This document shows positions 8,197 to 16,350 of a stretch of 64,000 nucleotides of DNA, piece after piece (position 1 is the stretch's first letter; each line of letters starts with the position of its first letter). Both the position numbers and the translations under genes were made by a program. Source of the DNA: Actinokineospora xionganensis (lineage in GTDB: Bacteria; Actinomycetota; Actinomycetes; Mycobacteriales; Pseudonocardiaceae); assembly GCF_014323725.1 (NCBI RefSeq), contig NZ_JABVED010000018.1, positions 1-64,000 on the forward strand, given 5' to 3'. Below the pieces are notes generated by a model. The model saw only the letters and a program-made list of their open reading frames with translations. It did no database searches and was not told where the DNA came from.

Positions 8197-9543
8197 ATGA
8201 CCGAGCTGCCGGTCAACGGCGTCGACGCGGACACCGGCGGGTACATGTTCGCGCCGGAGACCGTCGAGGACTTGGCGGCACTCGCCCGCGGCGAGAGCCC
8301 ACCGGAGCGGCACGTCCGCGCGTTGCGCAAGCGCGACCAGGCGCGGGAGCCGACGTTCGGCACCCAGTACGGGTTCGACCCGCAGGACCTGGCGTCGGTC
8401 GGCTGGGCGGTGGTCACCACCCCGGCGAGCCCGGCGCTCGACGCGCTGCGGCCGCTGCTGGACCTGCGCCGCACCCAGGCGGGCGCACTCTACCGGGAGC
8501 TGGTCGTGGAACCAGGGGAGGACGACGCCGCGTTCCTGCGCCGCTACGGCGCCGGTCCCGGTCCCGCCGAGCCCACGAGGGTGCCGTACTACCTGCTCCT
8601 GGCGGGCGACCCGGCGGAGCTGCCGTTCAGCCTGCAGTACCAACTCGACGTGCAGTACGCGGTGGGCAGGCTGCACTTCGACACCCTCGACGACTACGCC
8701 CGCTACGCCGCGGCCGCTGTGGCGGCCGAAGGGGCGGCCCTCGACTCGCCGGGCATCCACCTTTTCGGCGTTCGGAATCCCGACGACCGGGCCACCACGC
8801 TGAGCACGTCGAAGCTGATCGAGCCGCTGCGCGCGGAACTGACCGGGCACGGCGTCACCGTGGGGGTCGACGTCGCGGAGCAGGCCACCAAGGCCCGGCT
8901 GTCGACGCTGCTCGCGGAGCCGCACGCGGCCCGGGTGCTGTTCACCGCCTCGCACGGCATCGGCTCGGCCAAGCCGGAGATGCGTGAGATCCAGGGCGCC
9001 CTGCTCTGTCAGGACTGGCCCGGCCCGATGGCGGCGATACCGTTGACCGCAGACCAGTACTTCGCCGGCGCCGACGTCACCGGGACGCCGACACCGGACG
9101 TCGTGTTCTCCTTCGCCTGCTACGGCGCCGGGACGCCCGGCGCCGCGGACTTCCCCCGCGGGCACGACGCGGGTCAGGCGTTCGTCGCACGGCTGCCGCA
9201 GCGGCTGCTGGCGGCCGGGGTGCTCGGGTTCGTCGGGCACGTGGACCGGGTGTGGAGCTGCTCGTTCCTGTGGAAGGGCGTCGACCCGCAGATCGGCACC
9301 ATGGCCAGCACCCTGCGCGCACTCCTGGCAGGCCGGCGTCTCGGCGCGGCCATGGAATACCTCAACCAGCGCTATGCGGCTATCGCGACCGAACTGGTCA
9401 CCCGTCTCGACGCCCTGCGCAGACTCGGCCGCAAGATCGACGACGAGACCCTGGCCGCGCTCTGGACGGCCAACAACGACGCGCGGAATTACATTGTTCT
9501 CGGAGACCCGGCGGTCCGGCTGGGTGCCGGGAAGGGGCCATGA
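8197..9543 (+). CDS. C25/caspase-like cysteine peptidase
   Basis: A 448-residue cytoplasmic protein, with no signal peptide. The caspase-haemoglobinase fold catalytic pair is visible as TASHGIG (His 253) and SFACYGAGTP (Cys 308), each after a hydrophobic strand. The C-terminal NYIVLGDPAVRL motif is typical of gingipain-type (C25) and related peptidases, in which GDP precedes the last strand. The start ATG has GGGAG upstream at suitable distance. The gene follows the STAND NTPase on the same strand and its stop overlaps the next ATG (ATGA). Substrate is unknown. Its co-occurrence with a second caspase-like protein (CHAT) in the same block suggests a proteolytic cascade, which is inference. Confidence 0.8.
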   Translation: MTELPVNGVDADTGGYMFAPETVEDLAALARGESPPERHVRALRKRDQAREPTFGTQYGFDPQDLASVGWAVVTTPASPALDALRPLLDLRRTQAGALYRELVVEPGEDDAAFLRRYGAGPGPAEPTRVPYYLLLAGDPAELPFSLQYQLDVQYAVGRLHFDTLDDYARYAAAAVAAEGAALDSPGIHLFGVRNPDDRATTLSTSKLIEPLRAELTGHGVTVGVDVAEQATKARLSTLLAEPHAARVLFTASHGIGSAKPEMREIQGALLCQDWPGPMAAIPLTADQYFAGADVTGTPTPDVVFSFACYGAGTPGAADFPRGHDAGQAFVARLPQRLLAAGVLGFVGHVDRVWSCSFLWKGVDPQIGTMASTLRALLAGRRLGAAMEYLNQRYAAIATELVTRLDALRRLGRKIDDETLAALWTANNDARNYIVLGDPAVRLGAGKGP

Positions 9544-10316
9544 TCACCGTCGAAGCGCACGGCGACCTAGCTGTCCTGCGGCTCGACCACGGCAAGGTCA
9601 ACGCACTCGACCTGCAACTGTGCGAGGCCATCAGCCGCACCGTCAGCAGTCTGGTGGCCGACGGCCTGATCATCACCGGCGCGGGCCAGGCCTTCAGCGC
9701 GGGCGTAGACCTGCGCCGCGTCGTGGAGGGCGGCGCGAACTACGTCGCCGATTTCCTGCCCGCACTCAGCAAGGCGTTCTTGGCCATCTTCGACTGCCCC
9801 CGCCCAGTCATCGCCGCCGTCGGCGGGGCAGCGATAGCCGGAGGATGCGTCATCGCCGCCGCAGCCGACTACCGGATCATGTCAGCCGGCCGGATAGGGC
9901 TCACCGAACTGCTGGTCGGCGTCCCGTTCCCGGTGGCGGCACTGGAAATCATCCGCCACGCCGTCGGCCACCACGCCCAACGCCTGATCAACACCGGCGC
10001 GGTGCTCGATGCCCAGACCGCGCTGTCGGTGGGCTTGATCGATGAGGTGGTGAGCCCGGACGACCTCCTCGACCGGGCTCTGACCCGCGCGACGGCCCTG
10101 TCCCGAATTCCGCCCGCCGCTTTCGCCCTGACAAAGCGACAGCTGCATCGTCCCGCCCGAAGCCGAATCGAGGCGGCCAGGGGAGTGGACGACCCGAAGG
10201 TGACGGCATTGTGGCAGTCACCCAAGGCGCTTTCGAATATCGCCGACTATTTGGAGACGCTGCGCCAGTCGCGAGTTCAGCACTCGGGCGGCCGCTGGAT
10301 CCGCCGCGCCGATTGA
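9540..10316 (+). CDS. Enoyl-CoA hydratase/isomerase (crotonase) family protein
   Basis: 258 residues, starting at the ATG that overlaps the peptidase stop. Crotonase landmarks are clear: GAGQAFSAGVDL at 47-58 and AAVGGAAIAGGC at 92-103 (the two oxyanion-hole segments) and ELLVGVPFP at 123-131. Of the two glutamates that perform hydration in classical enoyl-CoA hydratase, the first is Val 104 while the second, Glu 123, is kept. This pattern fits an isomerase or other crotonase chemistry rather than a standard hydratase. Tight coupling to a cysteine peptidase gene is unusual for a fatty-acid enzyme. The true substrate is unknown. Confidence 0.85.
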   Translation: MITVEAHGDLAVLRLDHGKVNALDLQLCEAISRTVSSLVADGLIITGAGQAFSAGVDLRRVVEGGANYVADFLPALSKAFLAIFDCPRPVIAAVGGAAIAGGCVIAAAADYRIMSAGRIGLTELLVGVPFPVAALEIIRHAVGHHAQRLINTGAVLDAQTALSVGLIDEVVSPDDLLDRALTRATALSRIPPAAFALTKRQLHRPARSRIEAARGVDDPKVTALWQSPKALSNIADYLETLRQSRVQHSGGRWIRRAD

Positions 10317-10397
10317 TCTGCCCAACCCACCCCTATCGCAAAAGGGGCGGAACAGGACAGGCACCACAAGATCAAGCCAGCCCGGCAGCCCAAGCCC

Positions 10398-11309
10398 TCA
10401 AACGCGTGACTTCGCCATGTGCAACCGCACAACAGTCCCCACAGCCGTAGACCGGATCCGAACCAGATCACAAAGCTGATTCGCCAGCCACACCCCACGC
10501 CCACCAGGCACCGAAGGCGTCGGCACGATCCGTCCCACCAGCGGGTCCGTGATCTGCCCGCCGTCGCTGACCTCGCACACCACGGCGTCCTGTTCGTCCC
10601 ACACCCGCAGCGTCCCGCGTTCGCCGCCATGGCAGATGCTGTTCGTGACGATCTCGTTCGTCGCCAGCGTCAGGTCCAACGCCCGGGCACGCGGCAGCCC
10701 GAAGCCGCTGGCTCGGATGGTGACCAGATCCCGCAGCTCCGGCAGGTCGTCGAGGTTGAAGTGGGCGACGTCGGAGACCGTCTCGGGGGCGGGGAGTTCG
10801 GCGGCGAACTCGGTGTCGGCGAGTTTCGGGTCGAACCGGTCGCTCTGCCTGCGCAGGGCGCCCTCGACGAGGACCGGGTGGCTGTGTTCGGCGTCGGCCA
10901 GGAACGCCGGGTGGGTGGGGCACAGCAGGCGCAGGTCGGTGTTCTCGAAAGCGATGTTGACCAGTGCCTCGTGCAGCCGGGTCTCCGCGGTCTCCTCTTC
11001 GGTGCGGCCCGGCCAGGTGTGCTCGGTGACCGCCCGCGCGGGCCGGTTGCCCGCCTGGTCGATCAGGGCGCGCAGGGTCGGGATGATGCGGGCCGGGTTG
11101 CGCCCGACCTCGGTCATGTCGAGGAACCGCACGCGGTCGGCGTCGCCGTCGAGGGCGTCTCGCAGGGCTTCGATCGCACCCGGTCGGACCAGCGCGAACA
11201 CCACCTCACCCGCGGCGACCCCGGCGCGCAGGAAGGCGCTGGTGCCTTCGAGGTAGCCGGCCTCATCGCGGTACACGAGTGCCTCGTGTGCGAAACCGGG
11301 TGCGGTCAT
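10398..11309 (-). CDS. MEDS-domain/HATPase anti-sigma regulatory protein (RsbA family)
   Basis: 303 residues from ATG 11309 (MTAPGFAHEALVYRD), the usual start of MEDS proteins; GGAGG lies upstream. Residues 1-160 form a MEDS domain (sensor seen in methanogen and actinobacterial regulators), and 180-300 a GHKL ATPase of the serine-kinase anti-sigma type, with an N box (LATNEIVTNSICHGG) and a glycine-rich G box (GGRGVWLANQLCD). Such proteins bind and phosphorylate anti-anti-sigma factors. No anti-anti-sigma or sigma-B-type gene is adjacent, so the partner must lie elsewhere. The gene converges on the crotonase gene and diverges from the flavodoxin gene. Confidence 0.85.
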   Translation of the reverse strand: MTAPGFAHEALVYRDEAGYLEGTSAFLRAGVAAGEVVFALVRPGAIEALRDALDGDADRVRFLDMTEVGRNPARIIPTLRALIDQAGNRPARAVTEHTWPGRTEEETAETRLHEALVNIAFENTDLRLLCPTHPAFLADAEHSHPVLVEGALRRQSDRFDPKLADTEFAAELPAPETVSDVAHFNLDDLPELRDLVTIRASGFGLPRARALDLTLATNEIVTNSICHGGERGTLRVWDEQDAVVCEVSDGGQITDPLVGRIVPTPSVPGGRGVWLANQLCDLVRIRSTAVGTVVRLHMAKSRV

Positions 11310-11492
11310 TCGGTTGTCACGTCCTCCGGGCCGGTTCATGCGGGGCGTTGTCCTGTCTCCCAGGACGCGACGGGCGCACGCGAGTTGCCCGTCCCGCCAG
11401 GCACTGCGAAAGGGTACTCGCGGGAAGCTCGAGCGGCGAGGCATGGCACCGGCCGCGACACTGAGGCGTCGACGTGAAGGAGAGAGACACCG

Positions 11493-12197
11493 GTGACGGA
11501 CTTCGACGGCCTGCGCGCCCTGTACATCAACTGCACTCTCAAGCGGTCACCCGAGCTGAGCCACACCCAGGGCCTGGTCGACGCCAGCGCCGGGATCATG
11601 TCCACCAACGGGGTGACGGTCGACCAGTTCCGGGCGGTCGACCACGACATCGCCACCGGGGTCTACCCGGACATGACCGAGCACGGCTGGGAGAGCGACG
11701 AGTGGCCCGCGCTCACTGAGCGGGTGATGGCCGCCGACATCCTGGTCATCGCCGGGCCGATCTGGCTCGGTGACAACAGCTCGGTCACCAAACGGGTGAT
11801 CGAGCGCCTCTACGCCCTCTCCGGTGTCCTCAACGACGTGGGCCAGTACGCCTACTACGGGCGGGTCGCAGGCGCTCTGATCACCGGCAACGAGGACGGG
11901 ATCAAGCACTGTTCGCAGAACATCCTCTACAGCCTGCAGCACATCGGCTACGCGATCCCGCCGCAGGCCGACGCGGGCTGGATCGGCGAGGCGGGGCCTG
12001 GACCCTCCTATTTGGACAAGGGGTCGGGTGGCCCGGAGAACGACTTCACCAACCGCAACACCACCTTCATGACGTGGAACCTCATGCACCTGGCCCGGAT
12101 GCTCCGTGACGCGGGTGGCTTCCCCGCGCAGGGCAACCAGCGCACCAAGTGGGACGCGGGCGCCCGCTTCGACTTCCACAACCCGGAGTACCGCTAG
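11493..12197 (+). CDS. Flavodoxin-fold / NADPH-dependent FMN reductase family protein
   Basis: 234 residues from GTG 11493, preceded by a strong AAGGAGAG ribosome site. The order of an N-terminal strand ALYINCTLKRSPE, then VIAGPIWLGDNSSVTKRVIERL (FMN phosphate and isoalloxazine loops) and GALITGNEDG, matches the flavodoxin_2/NADPH-dependent FMN reductase superfamily. Such enzymes carry out two-electron reduction of flavins or quinones in the cytoplasm. The C-terminal 60 residues are longer than in minimal family members. A hairpin at the stop codon suggests it is a single-gene transcript. Confidence 0.85.
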   Translation: MTDFDGLRALYINCTLKRSPELSHTQGLVDASAGIMSTNGVTVDQFRAVDHDIATGVYPDMTEHGWESDEWPALTERVMAADILVIAGPIWLGDNSSVTKRVIERLYALSGVLNDVGQYAYYGRVAGALITGNEDGIKHCSQNILYSLQHIGYAIPPQADAGWIGEAGPGPSYLDKGSGGPENDFTNRNTTFMTWNLMHLARMLRDAGGFPAQGNQRTKWDAGARFDFHNPEYR

Positions 12198-12240
12198 TGG
12201 CTCGTCGAGACCCGGTCAACGTTCCCGGGCGGGCCACTAG
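12194..12240 (+). terminator. Hairpin after flavodoxin-fold gene
   Basis: CTAGTGGC pairs with GCCACTAG across 31 bases that hold a second GC-rich inner stem (CCCGG/CCGGG). The left arm begins within the stop codon. There is no U tract, as is common in actinobacterial terminators. Confidence 0.5.
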
Positions 12241-12272
12241 GACCTAGGTGGTCAGCTCCCGTCCGCCATGAC

Positions 12273-13079
12273 ATGTTTATCTCCATGGTCATCTCACTGG
12301 CGGCGTCGCCCAAGAAGCATCGGGTCAGTCCGGACGACTGGCTGATGCTGCTGCTGGCACTGTTCGCCGTCGGCCTGCTGACCTACCGGACGTTCTGGAA
12401 GCCCGCCCCCGACGTCGCCACCCTGATCACCCGGATCGATTGGGCGCTGTGCGGGGTGTTCGCCGTGGAGTTCGTCTGGCGGTGGCGGTCAGCGGGCTTC
12501 ACCCGGCGTTTCCTGCGGCTGAACTGGTACGACGTGATCGGCATGATCCCGGTCTCGCACCTGGCGTTCCGCGTGTTCCGGTTGCTGCGGGTGTGGCGGA
12601 TCGCGGTGATCCTGACCCGGCTGCACATGCCGGTGGACCGCTCGGTCAGCGAGGAACTGGCCCACCGGGCCATGGGGCGTTTCGGCGGCCTGCTCATCGA
12701 CGTGGTGAAGAAACCGCTCACCGTCGCCGTGCTCGAAGAGGTCGTCTCCGTCCTGCGCACCGGGCACTACGCCCGCAACGTCGCGGGGGCGCTGGAGGAG
12801 AACCGGGTGGAGATCCGGGAGATGGTGCTGGAGAAGCTCAAGCACGACCGGCAGGTCGGCAGGCTGCGGGTGCTGCCGTTCCACGACGAGATCGTCGGCT
12901 CGGTCACCGACGCCACCCTGCGGGTTGTCTTGGAGATGCTCGCCGACCCGCGCACTGACGAGCTGATCTCCGACATGCTGCGCGAGAACATCGAGCAGAT
13001 CCGGCAGGCCGTCCGCGCGGGTGCCCACAAGGACCTGCCCGAGTTCGCCCCCGCGGACGCCCCAAAGCGCGCCTACTGA
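12273..13079 (+). CDS. Voltage-sensor-like (ion transport family) membrane protein
   Basis: 268 residues. Four hydrophobic helices lie in the first 115 residues, and the fourth carries regularly spaced arginines (FRVFRLLRVWRIAVILTRL), the hallmark of an S4 voltage sensor. No pore helix or selectivity filter follows; instead residues 120-268 are a hydrophilic, helical, charged region. The protein therefore resembles a stand-alone voltage-sensor domain rather than a full channel. No ribosome site is obvious at ATG 12273; ATG 12285 is an in-frame alternative. Its 3' end overlaps the convergent I9-like gene by seven bases. Confidence 0.75.
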   Translation: MFISMVISLAASPKKHRVSPDDWLMLLLALFAVGLLTYRTFWKPAPDVATLITRIDWALCGVFAVEFVWRWRSAGFTRRFLRLNWYDVIGMIPVSHLAFRVFRLLRVWRIAVILTRLHMPVDRSVSEELAHRAMGRFGGLLIDVVKKPLTVAVLEEVVSVLRTGHYARNVAGALEENRVEIREMVLEKLKHDRQVGRLRVLPFHDEIVGSVTDATLRVVLEMLADPRTDELISDMLRENIEQIRQAVRAGAHKDLPEFAPADAPKRAY

Positions 13080-13330
13080 AGGTCCTCGTCCGGGTCGGGG
13101 ATCTGGAACGCCGCGATCTGCGCCTCTACGAAGTCGACACCGGGCACGCCCTGCACGGCGTCGAGGGATTCGGGCGGCACCGAGCCGGTGATGGTGCCCA
13201 CCGGCGCGATGACCTCCTCGACTTCCATCCCGGCCTGGCGTAGCTCGGCGACGACCTCGTCGACCCGGGACAGGCCCGCGTCGTCGAGGGTCACCATCAC
13301 CCGCTCGAGCGGTTCATCGATATCGTTCAT
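13073..13330 (-). CDS. Small I9-inhibitor/propeptide-like protein
   Basis: 85 residues, starting at the ATG that overlaps the stop of the upstream subtilase (ATGA). The segment ITGSVPPESLDAVQGVPGVDFVEAQ-like (about 47-71) follows the pattern of inhibitor_I9 propeptides, which end in a hydrophobic strand around PGVxxVE and fold as a small ferredoxin-like domain. I9 domains assist folding of subtilisins and inhibit them. Here the domain is encoded as a separate protein downstream of the protease and could act in trans. The similarity is judged by eye. It is acidic, with no signal peptide, so it would be cytoplasmic like its partner. Confidence 0.7.
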   Translation of the reverse strand: MNDIDEPLERVMVTLDDAGLSRVDEVVAELRQAGMEVEEVIAPVGTITGSVPPESLDAVQGVPGVDFVEAQIAAFQIPDPDEDLQ

Positions 13331-14514
13331 GGCGCCTGCACCAACCCCGATCCCACGTCGGTCGACGGCAATGGCAGCCTACGCGCGATCTGCGAGAGCC
13401 GCGCCCACAGTTCCCACGCCCGCGCCCCGGTCGCCTGCGCGATGAGCGCCGCGATGCCCGCGACGTGCGGGGTGGCCATGCTGGTGCCGCTGATCCTGTT
13501 GTGCCCCAGCGGAGCGGGCCACGACGAGTAGACGTCCACGCCCGGTCCGACGATGTCGACCTGGCCGATCTCGTCGACCGTGCCGCACGAGAACCACGCC
13601 ATCGCCATGTTCACGTCCACCGCGCCGACCGCCATGATCGACGGGCAGTTCGCCGGGTGCCCGACCGGGTTGATCCGGCCGTTCTGCCGCCGCGACTCGT
13701 TGCCCGCGGCCGCGATGATCAGCGTGCCCTGGGCCATCGCGCGGTTGGCGGCGCTCTCGTAGGTGCGGGAGTACGGGTCGCCCGGGCGCGTGGCCGCGCC
13801 CAGCGACATCGACACGATCGGGCAGCCGTTGGTGATCGCCCATGCGATGCCGGCGAGGATGCCGCCGTCGGTGCCGGACCCGCGGTTGCTCAGCACCTTG
13901 CCCGCGAAGATCTCCGACTTGTAGGCCATGCCGTAGCCGGGCTTCTGCGCCGGGTCGCGTGGGCCGCAGGCGGTGCCGATGCAGTGCGTGCCGTGACCGT
14001 GGCCGTCCTGCACGTCCTCGCCCTGGATGAACGAGCTGGTCGTGACCGAGCGCCCGGCGAAGTCGGGATGGTTGACGTCAAAACCGGTGTCCAGCACGGC
14101 CACCCGGATGCCCTCGCCGGTCGCCTGGCTCAGCTGCGCGCGCACCGCCTGCATGCCCCAGGTGAACTGGCTCTCGTCGACAGCGAGTGGCTCGTCGGCG
14201 GGCAGTGCGCTGATCGCGTACACCCGCCGCTCGGGCTCCACCAGCGACAGCGGGCCCGGCTCGTGCACCGCGCGGTCCAGCGCGGCCAGTTGGTCTGGGT
14301 CGGCGTTGACGACGGCGATGCCGAGTTCGCGCAGCACCAGCCCGTCGGTGTCCTGGAAGTCGACTTCCGCGTCCTCGGTGTCGGCGTTGCTGGCGGCGCG
14401 GATTCCCGCCACGTCGCCCATCTGGCGCGTCCCCGCGTCGACCGCGTGGTCCTCCATCAGCACCAGATAGCGCCCGGTCGTCCCGCCATGTTGTGTGTCC
14501 TGCGGCTCCGTCAT
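13327..14514 (-). CDS. Intracellular S8 family serine peptidase (subtilase)
   Basis: 395 residues with the full catalytic set: Asp 142 in AVLDTGFD, His 174 in GHGHGTH, oxyanion Asn 272 in AAAGNES and Ser 345 in SGTSMATPHVAG. There is no signal peptide or lipobox, so it should act in the cytoplasm. The first 115 residues may be a propeptide-like region. It is coupled to the small I9-like gene downstream. It is transcribed divergently from mshC across 151 bases. Substrates are not evident from the sequence. Confidence 0.93.
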   Translation of the reverse strand: MTEPQDTQHGGTTGRYLVLMEDHAVDAGTRQMGDVAGIRAASNADTEDAEVDFQDTDGLVLRELGIAVVNADPDQLAALDRAVHEPGPLSLVEPERRVYAISALPADEPLAVDESQFTWGMQAVRAQLSQATGEGIRVAVLDTGFDVNHPDFAGRSVTTSSFIQGEDVQDGHGHGTHCIGTACGPRDPAQKPGYGMAYKSEIFAGKVLSNRGSGTDGGILAGIAWAITNGCPIVSMSLGAATRPGDPYSRTYESAANRAMAQGTLIIAAAGNESRRQNGRINPVGHPANCPSIMAVGAVDVNMAMAWFSCGTVDEIGQVDIVGPGVDVYSSWPAPLGHNRISGTSMATPHVAGIAALIAQATGARAWELWARLSQIARRLPLPSTDVGSGLVQAP

Positions 14515-14652
14515 GGTTGCGGCCCCTCTCCCAGCGTGCTCCCACCTGCTTATGTGATCGGCCCACTACCAGGATATGTAACGGAGGTCACACAATTGGT
14601 CGCATGGGCCGCCCACACACTGAATTCACCCGGTCGCCGAAGTAGGTGCGAT

Positions 14653-14658
14653 TAATGT
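14653..14658 (+). promoter_or_regulatory. -10 element of mshC (TAATGT)
   Basis: TAATGT ends seven bases before the mshC ATG, again implying a leaderless mRNA. Confidence 0.4.
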
Positions 14659-14665
14659 CGGAGTC

Positions 14666-15904
14666 ATGCAGACCTGGCAATCCCATCCGGTGCCGCGGGT
14701 GCCCGGCACGCCGCGCCCGCTTCGGCTCCATGACACCAGCGCGGGCGAGATCCGCCTGACCACCCCGGGGCCGACCGCGACCATGTACGTCTGCGGGATC
14801 ACCCCGTACGACGCCACGCACCTCGGGCACGCGGCGACCTACCTCGCGTTCGACCTGGTCCACCGCGTGTGGCTGGACAACGGCCACCAGGTGCACTACG
14901 TCCAGAACGTCACCGACATCGACGACCCGCTACTGGAGCGCGCCGAACGTGACCAGGACGACTGGGTCGTGCTGGGGATGCGGGAGACGGCGCTGTTCCG
15001 CGAGGACATGACCGCGCTGCGGGTGCTGCCGCCGCGCGAGTACATCGGGGCCGTCGAGTCCATCCCCGAGGTCGTCGAGGCCGTGGCCAAGCTCCTCGCC
15101 AACGGCGCCGCCTACCACGCCGACGACCCGGAGTATCCGGACATCTACTTCGACCACCAGTCCAGCGGCCAGTTCGGCGCGGAGTCCCGCTACGACGAGG
15201 CCACCATGGCCAAGTACTTCGCCGAACGCGGCGGCGACCCGGACCGCAAGGGCAAGCGCCACCCCCTGGACGCCCTCCTGTGGCGCGTCGCCCGTCCCGG
15301 CGAGCCGAGCTGGGACAGCGAACTGGGCGCAGGCAGGCCCGGCTGGCACATCGAGTGCAGCGCCATCGCCCTCAACCGCCTGGGCATGGGTTTCGACCTG
15401 CAGGGCGGCGGGTCGGACCTGATCTTCCCCCACCACGAGTTCAGCGCGGCCCACGCGGAGGGCCTGACCGGCAGGCATCCCTTCGCCCAGCACTACGCCC
15501 ACGCCGCGATGATCGGCCTGGACGGGGAGAAGATGTCGAAGTCCCGCGGGAACTTGGTGTTCGTCTCCAGACTGCGCGCCGACAACGTCGACATGATGGC
15601 GGTGCGGCTGGGCCTGCTCTCCGGCCACTACCGCGAAGACCGCACCTGGACCCAGAACGTCCTCGACGAGGCCATCGCCCGCATGTCCCGCTGGCGGGAG
15701 GCGGTCAACGCGGCCACGAGCGTCGACGTGGCCCCCCTGATCGCCGAAATCCGCGAACACCTGTCCAACGACCTGGACACCCCCGCCGCGATCGCCGCGA
15801 TCGACGCGTGGGCGGAGCGGACCCGACTGGGCGAGGGTACCGAGGACAACGCCCCCGCCGAGGCGAAGACCGCGATCGACGCCCTACTGGGAATCGCACT
15901 CTGA
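14666..15904 (+). CDS. mshC: Cysteine:GlcN-inositol ligase MshC
   Basis: 412 residues, the standard length. MshC joins cysteine to GlcN-Ins with ATP in mycothiol biosynthesis and derives from cysteinyl-tRNA synthetase. Visible marks are the zinc Cys 43 (YVCGITPYD), the HIGH-like HLGH at 52-55, and KMSKSRGN near residue 290. It lacks the C-terminal tRNA-binding part of CysS. Mycothiol is restricted to actinobacteria, which supports the taxonomic placement. A strong hairpin follows the stop. Confidence 0.96.
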   Translation: MQTWQSHPVPRVPGTPRPLRLHDTSAGEIRLTTPGPTATMYVCGITPYDATHLGHAATYLAFDLVHRVWLDNGHQVHYVQNVTDIDDPLLERAERDQDDWVVLGMRETALFREDMTALRVLPPREYIGAVESIPEVVEAVAKLLANGAAYHADDPEYPDIYFDHQSSGQFGAESRYDEATMAKYFAERGGDPDRKGKRHPLDALLWRVARPGEPSWDSELGAGRPGWHIECSAIALNRLGMGFDLQGGGSDLIFPHHEFSAAHAEGLTGRHPFAQHYAHAAMIGLDGEKMSKSRGNLVFVSRLRADNVDMMAVRLGLLSGHYREDRTWTQNVLDEAIARMSRWREAVNAATSVDVAPLIAEIREHLSNDLDTPAAIAAIDAWAERTRLGEGTEDNAPAEAKTAIDALLGIAL

Positions 15905-15905
15905 C

Positions 15906-15938
15906 CGTGGCGGGCCCACCCCGCGTGGGCCCGCCACG
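15906..15938 (+). terminator. Terminator hairpin after mshC
   Basis: A perfect 13-base-pair GC stem (CGTGGCGGGCCCA and its complement) with a seven-base loop starts two bases after the mshC stop. There is no U tract. Confidence 0.75.
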
Positions 15939-16048
15939 CCTCGCCACCGGCTGCTACGAACGAGCCCCCCGAGCATCTCAAACACCCCCGAATCGAAGGG
16001 GCCGATCCCGAACGGGCACCACCAGCGGAAGCCGGCGCGGACAAGGGC

Positions 16049-16332
16049 CTACGACCAGGTCATATGAAGCGCCCGCTCGAAGTTCACATACCCAGCCCGC
16101 TCAAACGCCCGAGCCATCGGAACATTCCACACATCGGTAGCAGCCCGGGCCCGCGGCACCCCACTCTCCGCGAGTACTCGGTCGCCGCGCAGCGCGACCC
16201 ACATCCACTCGGGCCCGCGCCTGGCCCGCCGCGAGGTCGTCGGCCAGTTCGTGGTCGAACAAGCAAGTAGGCCAGGCCGAGGAAAAGGTCCAGTTCACCG
16301 GCGCCGACGAGCGGCCGGAAAGGCCAGGTCAT
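16049..16332 (-). pseudogene. Decayed GNAT acetyltransferase
   Basis: Reading the reverse strand from ATG 16332 gives MTWPFRPLVGAGELDLF, an acetyltransferase-like start. The frame then shifts: FDHELADDLAAG is found in a second frame, and PEWMWVALRGDRVLAES in a third. That third frame runs on directly into VPRARAATDVWNVPMARAF, ERAGYVNFERAL and HMTWS with a stop at 16049, which looks like a GNAT C-terminus (the D-N-PM-AFERAGY pattern). The middle, including the acetyl-CoA loop, is missing. Two frameshifts plus an internal deletion make this a remnant that cannot give a working enzyme. Confidence 0.75.
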
Positions 16333-16350
16333 GCGGGATCAACAATTCCC

